This document shows positions 18,220 through 28,231 of a stretch of DNA of 64,000 nt, piece by piece. Where the stretch lies: positions 992,001 to 1,056,000 of the forward strand of contig NZ_JANTPU010000001.1 of NCBI RefSeq assembly GCF_024752025.1. The letters are read 5' to 3'. The notes under the pieces were generated by a model. It worked only from the letters and a program-made list of their open reading frames with translations. It searched no databases and had not been told where the DNA came from. This stretch comes from Pseudidiomarina sp. CB1 (GTDB taxonomy: Bacteria; Pseudomonadota; Gammaproteobacteria; Enterobacterales; Alteromonadaceae). The translations under genes were made by a program, and so were the position numbers. Positions within the stretch are counted from its first letter, which is position 1; each line of letters begins with the position of its first letter.

Positions 18220-19566
18220 GTGAGCACTCAACATTTTGAAGTGAACTTCGACGGTCTGGTTGGCCCTACGCACAATTACGCGGGTCTATCCTTTGGTAAT
18301 GTCGCGTCACTATCCAACGCTAAAGCCGTTTCCAGCCCTCGCTCCGCAGCCAAGCAAGGCCTTGCTAAAATGAAGGCCCTACACGATATGGGAATGGTTC
18401 AAGGCGTCTTTGCACCGCATGAGCGCCCTGACATTGCCACCTTGCGCCGTCTTGGTTTCACTGGCAACGATGGCGAAGTTCTCTACAAAGCCGCCACCGA
18501 AGCGCCGCAAATTTATCAGGCTGTGTGCTCCGCTTCAAGTATGTGGACGGCAAATGCAGCAACGGTATCGCCGGGCGCAGACACTGCGAATGGGAAAGTC
18601 CACTTTACCCCCGCTAACTTGACCAATAAATTCCACCGTTCATTGGAGCCGATGACCAGCGGCCGTATTTTACAAGCTATGTTCAATAACTCACGTTATT
18701 TTGAACATCATCTGCACTTACCTGACAACGAGCATTTTGGTGATGAGGGTGCGGCGAACCATACGCGATTGTGTAGCAACTATGGCCACGCCGGTGTCGA
18801 GATCTTTACCTTCGGACGTTATGCATTTGACAGTAGTAAGCCGGCACCAACGAAGTTCCCTGCACGGCAAACCTTTGAAGCGTCGCAAGCGATTGCGCGT
18901 TTGCATGGCCTGAGTGACGAAAATACAGTCTATATTCAGCAGAATCCGGATGTTATCGATCAGGGTGTATTCCACAATGACGTCATCGCGGTAGGTAACC
19001 AGAATGTCTTGTTCTACCACGAGCAAGCCTTCTTGGATACCGAAGCGAAACTTGCTGAAATTCAGCAGAAATTCGGCGCTGAGCCGGTACACTTTATTTG
19101 TGTTAAAACCAGCGAAGTCTCTGTGGAAGATGCGGTACAAACTTATTTGTTTAATACGCAGTTGCTGACCATGCCAGATGGCAGCATGGCCATCATCGCG
19201 CCAACCGAGTGCGAAGAAAATCCGCGCGTGAAGGCTTATTTGGAAGATTTAGTGCAGCGTAATACACCTATCAAGAAAGTGCACTTCTTTGACGTTAAAC
19301 AGAGCATGCGTAATGGCGGTGGTCCGGCTTGTCTGCGCCTAAGGGTTGCTATGAATGATGATGAGCTTGCTGCAGTCAATCCAGCCGTGATCATGAACGA
19401 TGGACTCTTTACTCGCCTTAATGAGTGGGTAGATAAGCATTATCGCGAAGAATTGAGTGTGGATGACCTGCGTGACCCACAGTTGCTGAACGAGTCGCGC
19501 GGCGCACTCGACGAGCTGACGCAAATCCTGAAATTAGGCTCGGTTTACCCGTTCCAACTGGTATAA
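18220..19566 (+). CDS. astB: N-succinylarginine dihydrolase
   Basis: A 448-residue enzyme of the arginine succinyltransferase (AST) pathway that hydrolyses N2-succinylarginine to succinylornithine, ammonia and CO2. Catalytic residues expected for the family are visible: E176 in GDEGAANH, H252 in [10 protein letters not shown] and C371 in GGGPACLRL. The start is taken as GTG at 18220, because GGAGG lies six bases upstream and the N-terminus ([16 protein letters not shown]) then aligns with the family. Usually it sits in an ast operon; here it stands alone with its own promoter and terminator, and the other ast genes are not in this window. Confidence 0.96.
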   Translation: MSTQHFEVNFDGLVGPTHNYAGLSFGNVASLSNAKAVSSPRSAAKQGLAKMKALHDMGMVQGVFAPHERPDIATLRRLGFTGNDGEVLYKAATEAPQIYQAVCSASSMWTANAATVSPGADTANGKVHFTPANLTNKFHRSLEPMTSGRILQAMFNNSRYFEHHLHLPDNEHFGDEGAANHTRLCSNYGHAGVEIFTFGRYAFDSSKPAPTKFPARQTFEASQAIARLHGLSDENTVYIQQNPDVIDQGVFHNDVIAVGNQNVLFYHEQAFLDTEAKLAEIQQKFGAEPVHFICVKTSEVSVEDAVQTYLFNTQLLTMPDGSMAIIAPTECEENPRVKAYLEDLVQRNTPIKKVHFFDVKQSMRNGGGPACLRLRVAMNDDELAAVNPAVIMNDGLFTRLNEWVDKHYREELSVDDLRDPQLLNESRGALDELTQILKLGSVYPFQLV

Positions 19567-19593
19567 AAAAAGCCCGCTTCGGCGGGCTTTTTG
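19565..19593 (+). terminator. rho-independent terminator after astB
   Basis: Stem AGCCCGC/GCGGGCT with a TTCG loop (19571-19588) followed by a T run, starting at the astB stop codon. It is flanked by A and T runs, so it could also serve the minus strand. Confidence 0.9.
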
Positions 19594-19603
19594 TTTGTTC
19601 ATG

Positions 19604-19691
19604 GTAGCCCGTGGTTCTACCACGGATCCAACTGCGCATTTCAACCATGCTCGTTCAATTCGATATTTCCCGTGGTAGAACCACGGGCTAC
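19604..19691. repeat. REP-like pair of inverted 22-base palindromic units
   Basis: Two copies of a 22-base unit beginning GTAGCCCGTGG face each other at 19604-19625 and 19670-19691, 44 bases apart. Each unit holds its own palindrome, CCGTGGT-TCT-ACCACGG. The right copy overlaps the purF stop codon. The arrangement is that of a bacterial interspersed (REP/BIME) element between two convergent genes. Confidence 0.8.
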
Positions 19692-21208
19692 TCGTCGTCG
19701 CTTTCGTTGTGCAACTCAAGATTGGCATCTTCCTCGCCATCGCCACCGTGACGCGCGACATCATTGCGTGCGGCGTCGAGACGATCAAGATAACTTTGAT
19801 TGATGTCGCCGGTGATGTACTCGCCACTGAATACCGAAGTTTCGAACTGCTGAATGGAGGGGTTTTCTTCTTTTACCGCAGCGATCAAATCTTCAAGATC
19901 TTGATAGATTAAACCATCCGCTTTAATCAATGCATTAATCTCGTCAGCTTCACGGCCATGGCCAATCAATTCGTTCGCACTTGGCATGTCAATACCGTAA
20001 ACGTTCGGGAAGCGAATCTCGGGCGCTGCAGAGGCAAAATAGACCTTCTTCGCACCAGCTTCACGAGCCATTTCGATAATTTGCTCTGACGTGGTACCCC
20101 GTACAATGGAGTCATCCACCAACAAGACATTTTTGCCGCGGAACTCAGCACCAATGGCATTCAGCTTCCGTCGCACTGACTTACGACGTTGCGTCTGACC
20201 CGGCATAATAAACGTACGACCAATATAACGATTTTTCACGAAGCCTTGACGGTAAGGTAAGTCGAGGACATTCGCCATTTCTAGCGCAATATCGCAACTG
20301 GTTTCAGGGATGGGGATCACCACATCAATATCAAGATGAGCATAGTCTTGCTTGATTTTCTCGCCGAGCTTACGTCCCATATTCACCCGTGAGGCATAGA
20401 CTGAAATTTTGTCAATAAACGAGTCTGGACGGGCAAAATAAACGTATTCAAAAATACACGGACAGTGTTGTGGATTATCCGCACATTGACGTGAGAACAG
20501 CTCGCCATCTTCGGTAATATAAACCGCTTCACCTGGCTCAATATCACGCTCGTACTTGAAGCCGGTTCCGTCAATGGCAACACTTTCTGAGGCGACAATG
20601 TACTCGTTACCATTTGGTGTTTCGCGCTTGCCTAACACTAACGGGCGAATGCCCCATGGGTCGCGAAACGCCACAATACCGAAGCCGATAATCATAGCTA
20701 CCACCGCATAGGCGCCACGGATTTGCCGATGAACACGACTTACCGTTGCAAAAACATCATCTGCTGTAAGCTCGAGGCTCTGTTGCTGATAGAGCTCATG
20801 GGCAAAAATGTTCAACAGAATTTCTGAGTCAGAGGTCGTGTTGATGTGGCGACGTGCTTTGGTGAATAACTGATCTTGGATCTCTTGGGCATTCGTAAGA
20901 TTACCATTATGCGCCATGGCGATACCGAACGGTGAATTCACGTAAAACGGCTGTGCCTCGGCAGAGCTTGAGCTTCCCGCGGTCGGATAGCGAACGTGTC
21001 CGATCCCCACGCGACCGGCCAAACGATGCATGTGGCGTGTATGAAACACATCACGTACGAGGCCGTTCGCTTTACGCAAGCGCAACGTATTGTTGTGCAC
21101 CGTCATGATGCCTGCGGCGTCCTGCCCGCGATGCTGCAGCATGGTTAAGCTGTCATACAACGCTTGATTGACCGGATCTTTACCTACTATACCGACGATT
21201 CCACACAT
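19688..21208 (-). CDS. purF: amidophosphoribosyltransferase
   Basis: A 506-residue glutamine PRPP amidotransferase, the first step of purine synthesis. The N-terminal nucleophile is Cys2 (MCGIVGIVG). The glutaminase domain has [11 protein letters not shown], and the PRPP-binding motif [14 protein letters not shown] lies in the C-terminal phosphoribosyltransferase domain. It is the last gene of the pdxB-to-purF operon, 20 bases after cvpA, as in E. coli. Its last codon and stop lie in a REP-like repeat. Confidence 0.98.
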   Translation of the reverse strand: MCGIVGIVGKDPVNQALYDSLTMLQHRGQDAAGIMTVHNNTLRLRKANGLVRDVFHTRHMHRLAGRVGIGHVRYPTAGSSSSAEAQPFYVNSPFGIAMAHNGNLTNAQEIQDQLFTKARRHINTTSDSEILLNIFAHELYQQQSLELTADDVFATVSRVHRQIRGAYAVVAMIIGFGIVAFRDPWGIRPLVLGKRETPNGNEYIVASESVAIDGTGFKYERDIEPGEAVYITEDGELFSRQCADNPQHCPCIFEYVYFARPDSFIDKISVYASRVNMGRKLGEKIKQDYAHLDIDVVIPIPETSCDIALEMANVLDLPYRQGFVKNRYIGRTFIMPGQTQRRKSVRRKLNAIGAEFRGKNVLLVDDSIVRGTTSEQIIEMAREAGAKKVYFASAAPEIRFPNVYGIDMPSANELIGHGREADEINALIKADGLIYQDLEDLIAAVKEENPSIQQFETSVFSGEYITGDINQSYLDRLDAARNDVARHGGDGEEDANLELHNESDDE

Positions 21209-21228
21209 GCTAGAACAACCTCATTGAC

Positions 21229-21714
21229 TTAATTGGGGAGGAAACTCGAAGTTTGCTCGAAATACTCAAAAAACCATTGGATAAATACGCCGAAATGCGG
21301 GATCAGCAATGACTGCTGCCACCAATCGGTGCCGGCAAGACCGGTAAAACTATCCAAGAAAAACAGTAAGGCGCTGACAATTAAAACACCGCGCAGCGCA
21401 CCAAACACACCACCAAGCACACGGTCTGTACCGGTAAGTCCCGTTTTGTGAACAAGCTGCCCCATCACGTAGTTCACGACTGCGCCAACAATAAGCGTGG
21501 TAATGAATAGCGCCAATGCAGCAACCGCATTACGCACAATGGGATCATCGAGACCGGTGAAATAAGAGGCGAGATCGGCGTAGTACCAACTGGCAACAAA
21601 AAACGCCGCTACCCATACGACCAAAGACAAGGCTTCTTTGATGAAGCCGCGTACCAAACTGACTAAAGTCGACAAGCAGATAACAATTAAAATAGCATAA
21701 TCGATCCAGACCAT
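21229..21714 (-). CDS. cvpA: CvpA family membrane protein
   Basis: A 161-residue inner-membrane protein with four hydrophobic helices and the family start WIDYAILIVICLSTLVSLVRGFIKEALSL. In enterobacteria CvpA is linked to colicin V production and envelope stress; the molecular role is not settled. It sits between dedD and purF as in E. coli. Confidence 0.93.
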   Translation of the reverse strand: MVWIDYAILIVICLSTLVSLVRGFIKEALSLVVWVAAFFVASWYYADLASYFTGLDDPIVRNAVAALALFITTLIVGAVVNYVMGQLVHKTGLTGTDRVLGGVFGALRGVLIVSALLFFLDSFTGLAGTDWWQQSLLIPHFGVFIQWFFEYFEQTSSFLPN

Positions 21715-21792
21715 AAGGAAGTTCCTAAGGCTGTTTAAGACGCGCGCAGTTTAACAGAAAAACAGCTGAAAAACGCCACTTTTTATTTAGCT

Positions 21793-22359
21793 TTACGGTT
21801 CGTAACTGACAACCCGACCGGAAAGACCTGTGAGCTTTTGTAATTCGGGAAGTTGTGCTTCAAGTTCGGCTTCGCTAAGCGCTGGCCCGACGAATAAGCG
21901 GGTAAGTGTTTTGCCATTCACTTGCGCCGCTTCGCTGTAGGCAGCAAAGCCATGCTCCTGCAGTTGCTTAATTAGTGCAGCAACCGACTCGGCATTACTA
22001 AAGGCGCCTAATTGAATCACATAACCTGGCTCAGACAAGGAGGTGGTTACCGGTTGTGCAGGCTCTGTGTTGACCTCTTCGCCCGCAGGTTCGGCAACGC
22101 GAGGCGCATCTTCTGCGGTAAGCTCGACGGTATCAGGCAACGGCTCCATTTCATCAACTTCGATCGGTGTACCAGCGAGTTCTTCACTCGGTAGAACCAC
22201 GGTTTTCTCAATCACCTCAGCATCAGGTTGCATCGGGATTGCTGCTAACTCTTGCTGTTGCTTCACCTGCTTCCCATCCAGCAACTCTGGCAAAATAATG
22301 ACTGCTAATGCAATTAAGATGATGCTACCTACGATACGGTTTTGAAGTTGCGACGCCAT
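21793..22359 (-). CDS. dedD: SPOR-domain protein DedD-like
   Basis: A 188-residue bitopic protein: a short cytoplasmic N-terminus, a membrane helix at about 9-27 (IVGSIILIALAVIILPELL), an acidic Pro/Glu/Thr-rich linker, and a C-terminal SPOR domain (about 108-188, YVIQLGAFSNAESVAALIKQ). SPOR domains bind denuded glycan strands at the division septum. It starts two bases before the folC stop and is co-transcribed with cvpA and purF. Confidence 0.9.
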   Translation of the reverse strand: MASQLQNRIVGSIILIALAVIILPELLDGKQVKQQQELAAIPMQPDAEVIEKTVVLPSEELAGTPIEVDEMEPLPDTVELTAEDAPRVAEPAGEEVNTEPAQPVTTSLSEPGYVIQLGAFSNAESVAALIKQLQEHGFAAYSEAAQVNGKTLTRLFVGPALSEAELEAQLPELQKLTGLSGRVVSYEP

Positions 22360-22361
22360 GC

Positions 22362-23639
22362 TTACTCCGCTTGAGGAATTTGACTAACAGTGTAAAACGA
22401 GCCACACACCAATACTAGTGTTTCTACGCTTTCCCGCTGCGCCTCTGCACAAGCCGCCTGGTAGGCGTCCGCAACCGTCGAAAAGGTATGCACCGATGCA
22501 ACACTACCGGGCGCCATTTCGTCCGCTAAACGCAAAGCTTTAGCTCCCCTAGGGCCTGCTAAATCGGCGAAAAACCACTGCCCTACCACCGGCGCTAATG
22601 CAGCTAATGTACCGCGAATATCTTTGTCGTGGAGCATTCCTACAACGGCCATGATGGTGTAATTGGGAAAGCGGCTGCGGATGTGCTCGGCTAAAAATGT
22701 CGCCGCATGGGGGTTATGTGCGACATCCAGTAACACATTTGGTGAGCCGGGACGAAACTCAAGTCGCCCATGTTCACGCGCTGTCTGAAGCCCCTGCTTA
22801 ATCGCCTGTAAAGACACCGGTAAAGCCAGCTTTTCGAGAGCCTTCAGTGCCGTAGCAGCGTTCGGTAACGGTAGCTGCGGTAGCGGTAGCTGCCGCAGGA
22901 CACTGGATCGCCCAACGTAATCCCAGGTTTCAGTATCAGCATTGCGCCGATAGTGAAAATCGCGACCTACCCGTGCGGGCTCAATGCCACGCTGCCTTAA
23001 CTCAGCCAAAACAGTAGCGGGAAAATCAGGCTCGCCGATGATTGCTGCTTTGTCAGGGCGGAAAATACCTGCCTTTTCCCGCGCGATGCTTTCGCGATCA
23101 GGACCAAGAAAAGCGACGTGGTCGATACCTACAGAGGTGATCACACCAACATCAGCAGCGATACAATTCACTGCATCAAGACGCCCGCCCAGACCGACTT
23201 CTAAAATCCAAACGTCCAATGCTTGCTGCTGTAACAACCAAAATGCCGCCAAGGTACCAAACTCAAAGTACGTCAGTGACGTGTCACCCCGCGCTTGCTC
23301 AACCGCGTTAAACGCCTCAACGTGGTACTGTGCATCAAGTTGCTGAGCATTGATGCGCACCCGTTCCTCATAATCCACTAAATGTGGTGAAATATAGACA
23401 CCGGTAACATAACCTGCGGCGCGCAACATCGTCTCAAGGTAGCGAACAGTGGAGCCTTTGCCGTTGGTACCAGCAACCGTGATCACCTTCGCTTGGCCAG
23501 GCGCAATTCCTAAACGTTGCGCGACCGCCTGTATTCGCTCTAAACCGAGATCAATTTCGCTAGGGTGCAGGGCTTCTAAATAGGACAGCCAGGCATCAAG
23601 CCCGGCTGTGACAGAAGGTGGTTGAGGTGTTGCGCTCAT
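22362..23639 (-). CDS. folC: bifunctional folylpolyglutamate synthase/dihydrofolate synthase
   Basis: A 425-residue Mur-ligase-family enzyme that adds glutamates to folates. It has the P-loop VAGTNGKGSTVRYLE (about 58-72) and VLLDVAHNPHAA near 305. The start MSATPQPPSV, 10 bases after the accD stop, gives the normal family length; upstream in-frame codons lie inside accD. It follows accD and precedes dedD as in E. coli. Confidence 0.96.
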   Translation of the reverse strand: MSATPQPPSVTAGLDAWLSYLEALHPSEIDLGLERIQAVAQRLGIAPGQAKVITVAGTNGKGSTVRYLETMLRAAGYVTGVYISPHLVDYEERVRINAQQLDAQYHVEAFNAVEQARGDTSLTYFEFGTLAAFWLLQQQALDVWILEVGLGGRLDAVNCIAADVGVITSVGIDHVAFLGPDRESIAREKAGIFRPDKAAIIGEPDFPATVLAELRQRGIEPARVGRDFHYRRNADTETWDYVGRSSVLRQLPLPQLPLPNAATALKALEKLALPVSLQAIKQGLQTAREHGRLEFRPGSPNVLLDVAHNPHAATFLAEHIRSRFPNYTIMAVVGMLHDKDIRGTLAALAPVVGQWFFADLAGPRGAKALRLADEMAPGSVASVHTFSTVADAYQAACAEAQRESVETLVLVCGSFYTVSQIPQAE

Positions 23640-23649
23640 GAGCGTTTGA

Positions 23650-24513
23650 TCAATACTCGTCCGCCAATGGCGCATGGTGTTGGAACTTCGCCAACAATGC
23701 AGCGATGCGGTTACGCATTTGCCGACGATCAACGATCATGTCAACGGCGCCATGGTCCAACAAAAACTCTGCACGTTGAAAGCCTTCAGGTAAAGTTTCA
23801 CGCACTGTTTGCTGGATCACGCGAGGACCAGCGAAACCAATCAAAGCTTTCGGTTCGGCAATATTAACGTCGCCCAACATAGCTAAACTTGCAGAGACCC
23901 CGCCCATCGTCGGATCAGTTAACACCGAGATAAACGGTAGCCCTTCTTCACTCATTCGCGCGAGCGCTGCCGAGGTTTTCGCCATTTGCATCAGTGACAT
24001 TAAAGCCTCTTGCATACGCGCACCACCCGATGCCGAAAAGCAAATCAACGGAATACGCTCACGTAGACAAACTTCTGCAGCTTTCACAAAGCGAGCGCCA
24101 ACTACTGATGCCATGGAGCCGCCCATGAACTCAAATTCAAAGGCTACAGCAACCACAGGCATACCCTTAAGTTTGCCCTTCTGCGCAACCAAAGCGTCTT
24201 TTTCACCAGTTGCTTTTTGCGCTGCCGCGATACGATCTTTGTATCTTTTTGAATCACGGAATTTAAGAATGTCTTTCGGTTCTAACTCCGCACCAATCTC
24301 GCTCGCGCTATCGCTATCAAGAAAGCTCGCAAGTCGACGTCGTGCCGACATACGCATGTGGTGATCGCACTTGGTACAAACATGCAAATTGCGCTCTAGA
24401 TCTGCGCTGTAAATAATGGCATCGCAACTGGTGCATTTCGTCCACACCCCTTCTGGGATGTTGCGGCGTTTACCACTTTTTGGTTTTGCAAGAATTCGCT
24501 CAATCCAGCTCAT
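23650..24513 (-). CDS. accD: acetyl-CoA carboxylase carboxyltransferase subunit beta
   Basis: A 287-residue subunit that, with AccA, transfers the carboxyl group from biotin to acetyl-CoA in fatty acid synthesis. An N-terminal zinc ribbon has cysteines at 27, 30, 46 and 49. The crotonase-like carboxyltransferase core follows ([17 protein letters not shown] and [18 protein letters not shown]). Confidence 0.98.
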   Translation of the reverse strand: MSWIERILAKPKSGKRRNIPEGVWTKCTSCDAIIYSADLERNLHVCTKCDHHMRMSARRRLASFLDSDSASEIGAELEPKDILKFRDSKRYKDRIAAAQKATGEKDALVAQKGKLKGMPVVAVAFEFEFMGGSMASVVGARFVKAAEVCLRERIPLICFSASGGARMQEALMSLMQMAKTSAALARMSEEGLPFISVLTDPTMGGVSASLAMLGDVNIAEPKALIGFAGPRVIQQTVRETLPEGFQRAEFLLDHGAVDMIVDRRQMRNRIAALLAKFQHHAPLADEY

Positions 24514-24611
24514 ATCGTGTCTTAATTCTCTGTAAATGACTTCGGCAAAGGCCCTAAATTCCCTGTATTAAAGCATACTCTGCACTGACCTTGCAGTAAA
24601 AAGTGGTCTTA

Positions 24612-25415
24612 TTAGTGGTTTGCCTCTGGCAACCACAGGGGCCCGGGGGGCAACACTGGCAGTGCATATTGTTCAGGGTAATCCACCTGAACGAGATACA
24701 AACCTTCGGCTTTCGCTGTGGCGGCTGCCAAAGTACGGTCTTGTTTTGCTAAGAGTTCCGCGGGCCATGCTAGCGACTGCTCGCCGCGTCCGACCGCAAG
24801 TAAGGTGCCGACGATATTGCGAACCATATGATGCAAAAAGGCGTTTGCGGCAATATCAACGACAATAAAATCTTGATGACGGGTAACATTGATATGCGTA
24901 ACGCAACGATTTGGCGAATGCGATTGGCATTGTGCAGCGCGAAAAGAGCTAAAATCATGCTCGCCGAGCAGGCCTTGCGCTGCTTGATGCATTTTATCTG
25001 CATCAAGCGCAAAGTGGTAATGGCTGACGCCGCGCCCTAAAATGGCCGGACGTAAACGCGTATTGCAAATAATGTAGCGGTAACGTCGACCTGTCGCACT
25101 AAACCGCGCACTGAAGTCCTCAGGGACCTGTCGCACCCAACGTACAGCGACGTCGTGTGGAAGGTTGCTGTTGATGCCCATCGTCCAAGCTGCATCACTA
25201 CGTGGTTCTTGGCTATCGAAATGCACCACCTGACCGGTCGCATGCACGCCGGCATCAGTACGCCCAGCACAAACAACTTCAACGGGGTGGTTTGCAACCT
25301 TACTTAAAGCTTTCTCAAGAACCTCTTGAACGGCAACGACCTCGCGCTGCCGTTGCCAACCAAAATACTGACTACCATCATATTCGATACCCAGCGCGAA
25401 GCGCGTACTACTCAT
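24612..25415 (-). CDS. truA: tRNA pseudouridine(38-40) synthase
   Basis: A 267-residue TruA that modifies U38-U40 in the anticodon arm. The catalytic aspartate is D54 in [10 protein letters not shown]. Other family motifs are [13 protein letters not shown] near the start and [19 protein letters not shown]. The start codon overlaps the fimV stop (ATGA). Confidence 0.98.
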   Translation of the reverse strand: MSSTRFALGIEYDGSQYFGWQRQREVVAVQEVLEKALSKVANHPVEVVCAGRTDAGVHATGQVVHFDSQEPRSDAAWTMGINSNLPHDVAVRWVRQVPEDFSARFSATGRRYRYIICNTRLRPAILGRGVSHYHFALDADKMHQAAQGLLGEHDFSSFRAAQCQSHSPNRCVTHINVTRHQDFIVVDIAANAFLHHMVRNIVGTLLAVGRGEQSLAWPAELLAKQDRTLAAATAKAEGLYLVQVDYPEQYALPVLPPGPLWLPEANH

Positions 25416-27148
25416 CGACCGCCCTGTTCAGCTAACTTCTCTAATAATTCTGCCGCATCACGCTCGGCTTCTTCATCACCACAGCCCTTAATACTCTCAA
25501 GTAACTCACGTGCATCATCGATTTCGCCCATATCAATATAGACTTGGGCTAAGTCGAGTTTCGCCGCTGGTGACTTGCTTTCATCGAGCATGGCTTCGGT
25601 ACCTAAATCAATTTCATCAGAATCGCTGCCTTCACCGCCTAAAGCTTCATTGAGCTTCTCTTTATCATAAGGATCTTCTTGCTCTTCACTGGCTTCGGTT
25701 TCAGCTTCTTCCATCAAACTTTCAATCGACACATAGTCTTCGTCATCTTGACGCTCTGCTACATCCTTATCGCCAGCTTCATCTTCATCCAGACGCAAGC
25801 CGCCAAAGGAATCTAGGGCGTCCTCAAGTTCTCCACGGGTGCGTTGCTCATCATCCAAATCTTGTTGTTCGACTGGTTCGGCTTCAGCAACACGAAACTC
25901 AGCAATATCTTCCGCAGGTTCAGTCACTTCCGATTCTGGTTCAGTTTCCTCACTCGGGAAATCCATCGCCAACAGTTCATCGACTTCTTGCGACATCGGA
26001 TCCGTATCATCATCGCCTTTATCGGTTGCCGAGGATGCGTCCGACGCATCGTTTACATCTTCATCACCACGTTCACGCAAATATTCATCGAGGTCAACAT
26101 CGGTCACTTCCGCATAGTCGGGTTCTGCGCCTTCTTCTTGCCAATTTGCTGACTCTTCATGTTCTGTTGGCTCGACTTCTGGTTCGACTTCTGTTGCGTC
26201 TTCTGCGCTCGCGTCTGGCGCCGAACCACCTTCTTCGATTTCACGATTAACGCGGCGTATGTAGAGCGCAAACCCGATAATACCGAGCAAAATAATCAGC
26301 AAGCCGCCAACGATGGCTATTTGCAGCGGCTTCAACAACCAATCGAGCCACGTTTCTTGCTTCCGCTTGCTGATGACCGGCGGTGTCTTGGTTTCTTGCT
26401 CAACTTGTTGATTTGCGGTGGTTGTCGCAGGGACAGGCTCCGCTTGCTTCGTTTCGGTGGCTGGCTCAGCGGCAGGATTCAATGTCTCTGGCTCGGCAGC
26501 AATGGTGTCGCTGGTGACTTCTTCATTGCTTAATTCCTGCGCCATCAATTCCATTTCTGATGATGCTTGTTGTTCCGCATCAGCTCGGGCACGCAGCTCA
26601 TTCAGCTCGCGCGTAACCGCAGCTAAACGACTTTGTAGTTCACTATTTTCACCTTGCAAGTTTTCGATCAAGTCGATCGAATCAGACAATTGAGTACGCA
26701 GCGCTTGCATTTCGGAAACCGAAATCGCAATTTCATTTTCCACACTGGTATCAGCAACCGGCTCAGAAGCATCGTCGGCGGTTTCCGGTGTTGTTTCTGC
26801 CGCATCAGCGGTGGTGTCCGCAGAAACTGCACTGACTGCAGGCTGCGCTGATTTGACAGCTTCACCAACAACCGGGATATCCAAATAGAATCCCGTCAAC
26901 ATAAAGTCCGGACGGTTATCGCGGAAGGCGCGTGGGTTAGCAGCGACAATGCGGTCCATCATATCGAACATACTTACGCCTTGCTGGCGACCATAGTAAC
27001 CGGCAATACTCCACATAGTGTCGGTGGGTACAATCGGACCAAACTGATCGGGTTGCCAGCGCGAAGCACGCGCCCCCTGTTGCGCTACGGCTACGGCTGA
27101 AAACGCCACGACCAGTGCCAATGCTGCCGCTATGATAATCCGTGCCAT
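25412..27148 (-). CDS. fimV: FimV-like peptidoglycan-binding hub protein
   Basis: A 578-residue FimV. It has a signal peptide (about 1-23), a LysM-like region (about 30-85, [18 protein letters not shown]), a coiled coil (about 135-190) and a membrane helix at about 270-292 ([21 protein letters not shown]). A very acidic cytoplasmic stretch of some 230 residues follows. The conserved C-terminal TPR-like FimV domain is at the end ([20 protein letters not shown]). FimV organises polar proteins and type IV pilus function in Pseudomonas and Vibrio (HubP). The start is taken at [14 protein letters not shown], after GGGAAAG. An in-frame ATG at 27208 would precede the signal peptide by 20 residues. 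It sits between asd and truA, as in related genera. Confidence 0.92.
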   Translation of the reverse strand: MARIIIAAALALVVAFSAVAVAQQGARASRWQPDQFGPIVPTDTMWSIAGYYGRQQGVSMFDMMDRIVAANPRAFRDNRPDFMLTGFYLDIPVVGEAVKSAQPAVSAVSADTTADAAETTPETADDASEPVADTSVENEIAISVSEMQALRTQLSDSIDLIENLQGENSELQSRLAAVTRELNELRARADAEQQASSEMELMAQELSNEEVTSDTIAAEPETLNPAAEPATETKQAEPVPATTTANQQVEQETKTPPVISKRKQETWLDWLLKPLQIAIVGGLLIILLGIIGFALYIRRVNREIEEGGSAPDASAEDATEVEPEVEPTEHEESANWQEEGAEPDYAEVTDVDLDEYLRERGDEDVNDASDASSATDKGDDDTDPMSQEVDELLAMDFPSEETEPESEVTEPAEDIAEFRVAEAEPVEQQDLDDEQRTRGELEDALDSFGGLRLDEDEAGDKDVAERQDDEDYVSIESLMEEAETEASEEQEDPYDKEKLNEALGGEGSDSDEIDLGTEAMLDESKSPAAKLDLAQVYIDMGEIDDARELLESIKGCGDEEAERDAAELLEKLAEQGGR

Positions 27149-27204
27149 CACTTTCCCGTCCTTATAGCTGTCATTATTGGAACTAAGTGAAATCAAAAAC
27201 TTAC

Positions 27205-28221
27205 TCAAATATAGTCTTTTATCAAATGTTCAGCAATTTGAATACTGTTGGTTGCAGCACCCTTGCGTACATTATCCGCCACTACCCATAAGTTGAGGCC
27301 CTGCGGATGCGAAATATCATTGCGTACGCGTCCAACAAAAACATCGTCGTGCCCAGTAGCATCGCTAACCTGCGTCGGAAAATCCTCATTGGCATCCAGC
27401 AACACCACACCCGGAGCTTGCCGTAAAAGATCCTTTGCTTGTACCGCATCAATCGGCTGCTGAGTTTCAATATGCACGGCTTCGGCATGCCCATAAAACA
27501 CAGGAACGCGCACGGCTGTGGCGTTCACGCGAATGCTCGGGTCACCAAATATTTTCTGCGTTTCCCACACCATTTTCATCTCTTCTTTGGTGTAGTCATT
27601 ATCCAAAAACACGTCAATTTGTGGAATGCAATTAAACGCCATTTGCCGCGCAAAAAAGTCGTTTTCTAAGGGGCGCCCATTCATCAAGCTCGCCGTTTGT
27701 TGCGCCAAAGCGTCCATCGCTTCTTTACCAGCACCCGACACCGACTGATAAGTTGCCACATTGATGCGTTCAATACCAACCGCATCATAAATTGGTTTCA
27801 ACGCTACCAGCATCTGAATCGTCGAACAATTCGGGTTAGCGATAATATTGCGATTGCGAAAGTCCGCTAAGGCGTGAGCGTTCACTTCGGGTACAACTAA
27901 CGGAATATCTTCTTCGTAGCGAAACTCAGAGGTATTGTCGATGACAATACACCCGGCTTCAGCGGCACGTGGCGCAAAGGTCCGTGAAATGCTGCCGCCC
28001 GCAGAAAAGAAGCCCAGCTCCACTTGTGTCCAGTCAAACGTGTCGGCATCAAGAACTTCAACGTCTTCGCCTTTGAAAGAAATAGTGGTTCCCGCGGAAC
28101 GTTGACTCGCCAATGGGAATAACTGTGCAACCGGGAAGTCTCGCTCGGCCAGTAGTTCAATCATATGTTGACCCACCAACCCTGTAGCTCCTAAAACCGC
28201 AACATTAAATGCTCGCGCCAT
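27205..28221 (-). CDS. asd: aspartate-semialdehyde dehydrogenase
   Basis: A 338-residue enzyme that reduces aspartyl phosphate to the semialdehyde for lysine, threonine and methionine synthesis. It has an N-terminal NADP site (AVLGATGLVGQHMI), catalytic C132 in NPNCSTIQ and the histidine in VFYGHAEAVHIE. The catalytic cysteine shows that it is an active enzyme and not the E. coli Usg type that occupies the same place. It follows pdxB with a 10-base gap. Confidence 0.93.
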   Translation of the reverse strand: MARAFNVAVLGATGLVGQHMIELLAERDFPVAQLFPLASQRSAGTTISFKGEDVEVLDADTFDWTQVELGFFSAGGSISRTFAPRAAEAGCIVIDNTSEFRYEEDIPLVVPEVNAHALADFRNRNIIANPNCSTIQMLVALKPIYDAVGIERINVATYQSVSGAGKEAMDALAQQTASLMNGRPLENDFFARQMAFNCIPQIDVFLDNDYTKEEMKMVWETQKIFGDPSIRVNATAVRVPVFYGHAEAVHIETQQPIDAVQAKDLLRQAPGVVLLDANEDFPTQVSDATGHDDVFVGRVRNDISHPQGLNLWVVADNVRKGAATNSIQIAEHLIKDYI

Positions 28222-28231
28222 GACTGCCCCT

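Noticed and set aside
19604-19691. Insertion sequence ends
   Set aside because: The inverted units enclose only 44 bases with no transposase, so a REP-type element fits better.
27205-28221. Usg-like inactive homologue of Asd
   Set aside because: The catalytic cysteine C132 and the histidine motif are present, so an active enzyme is more likely.
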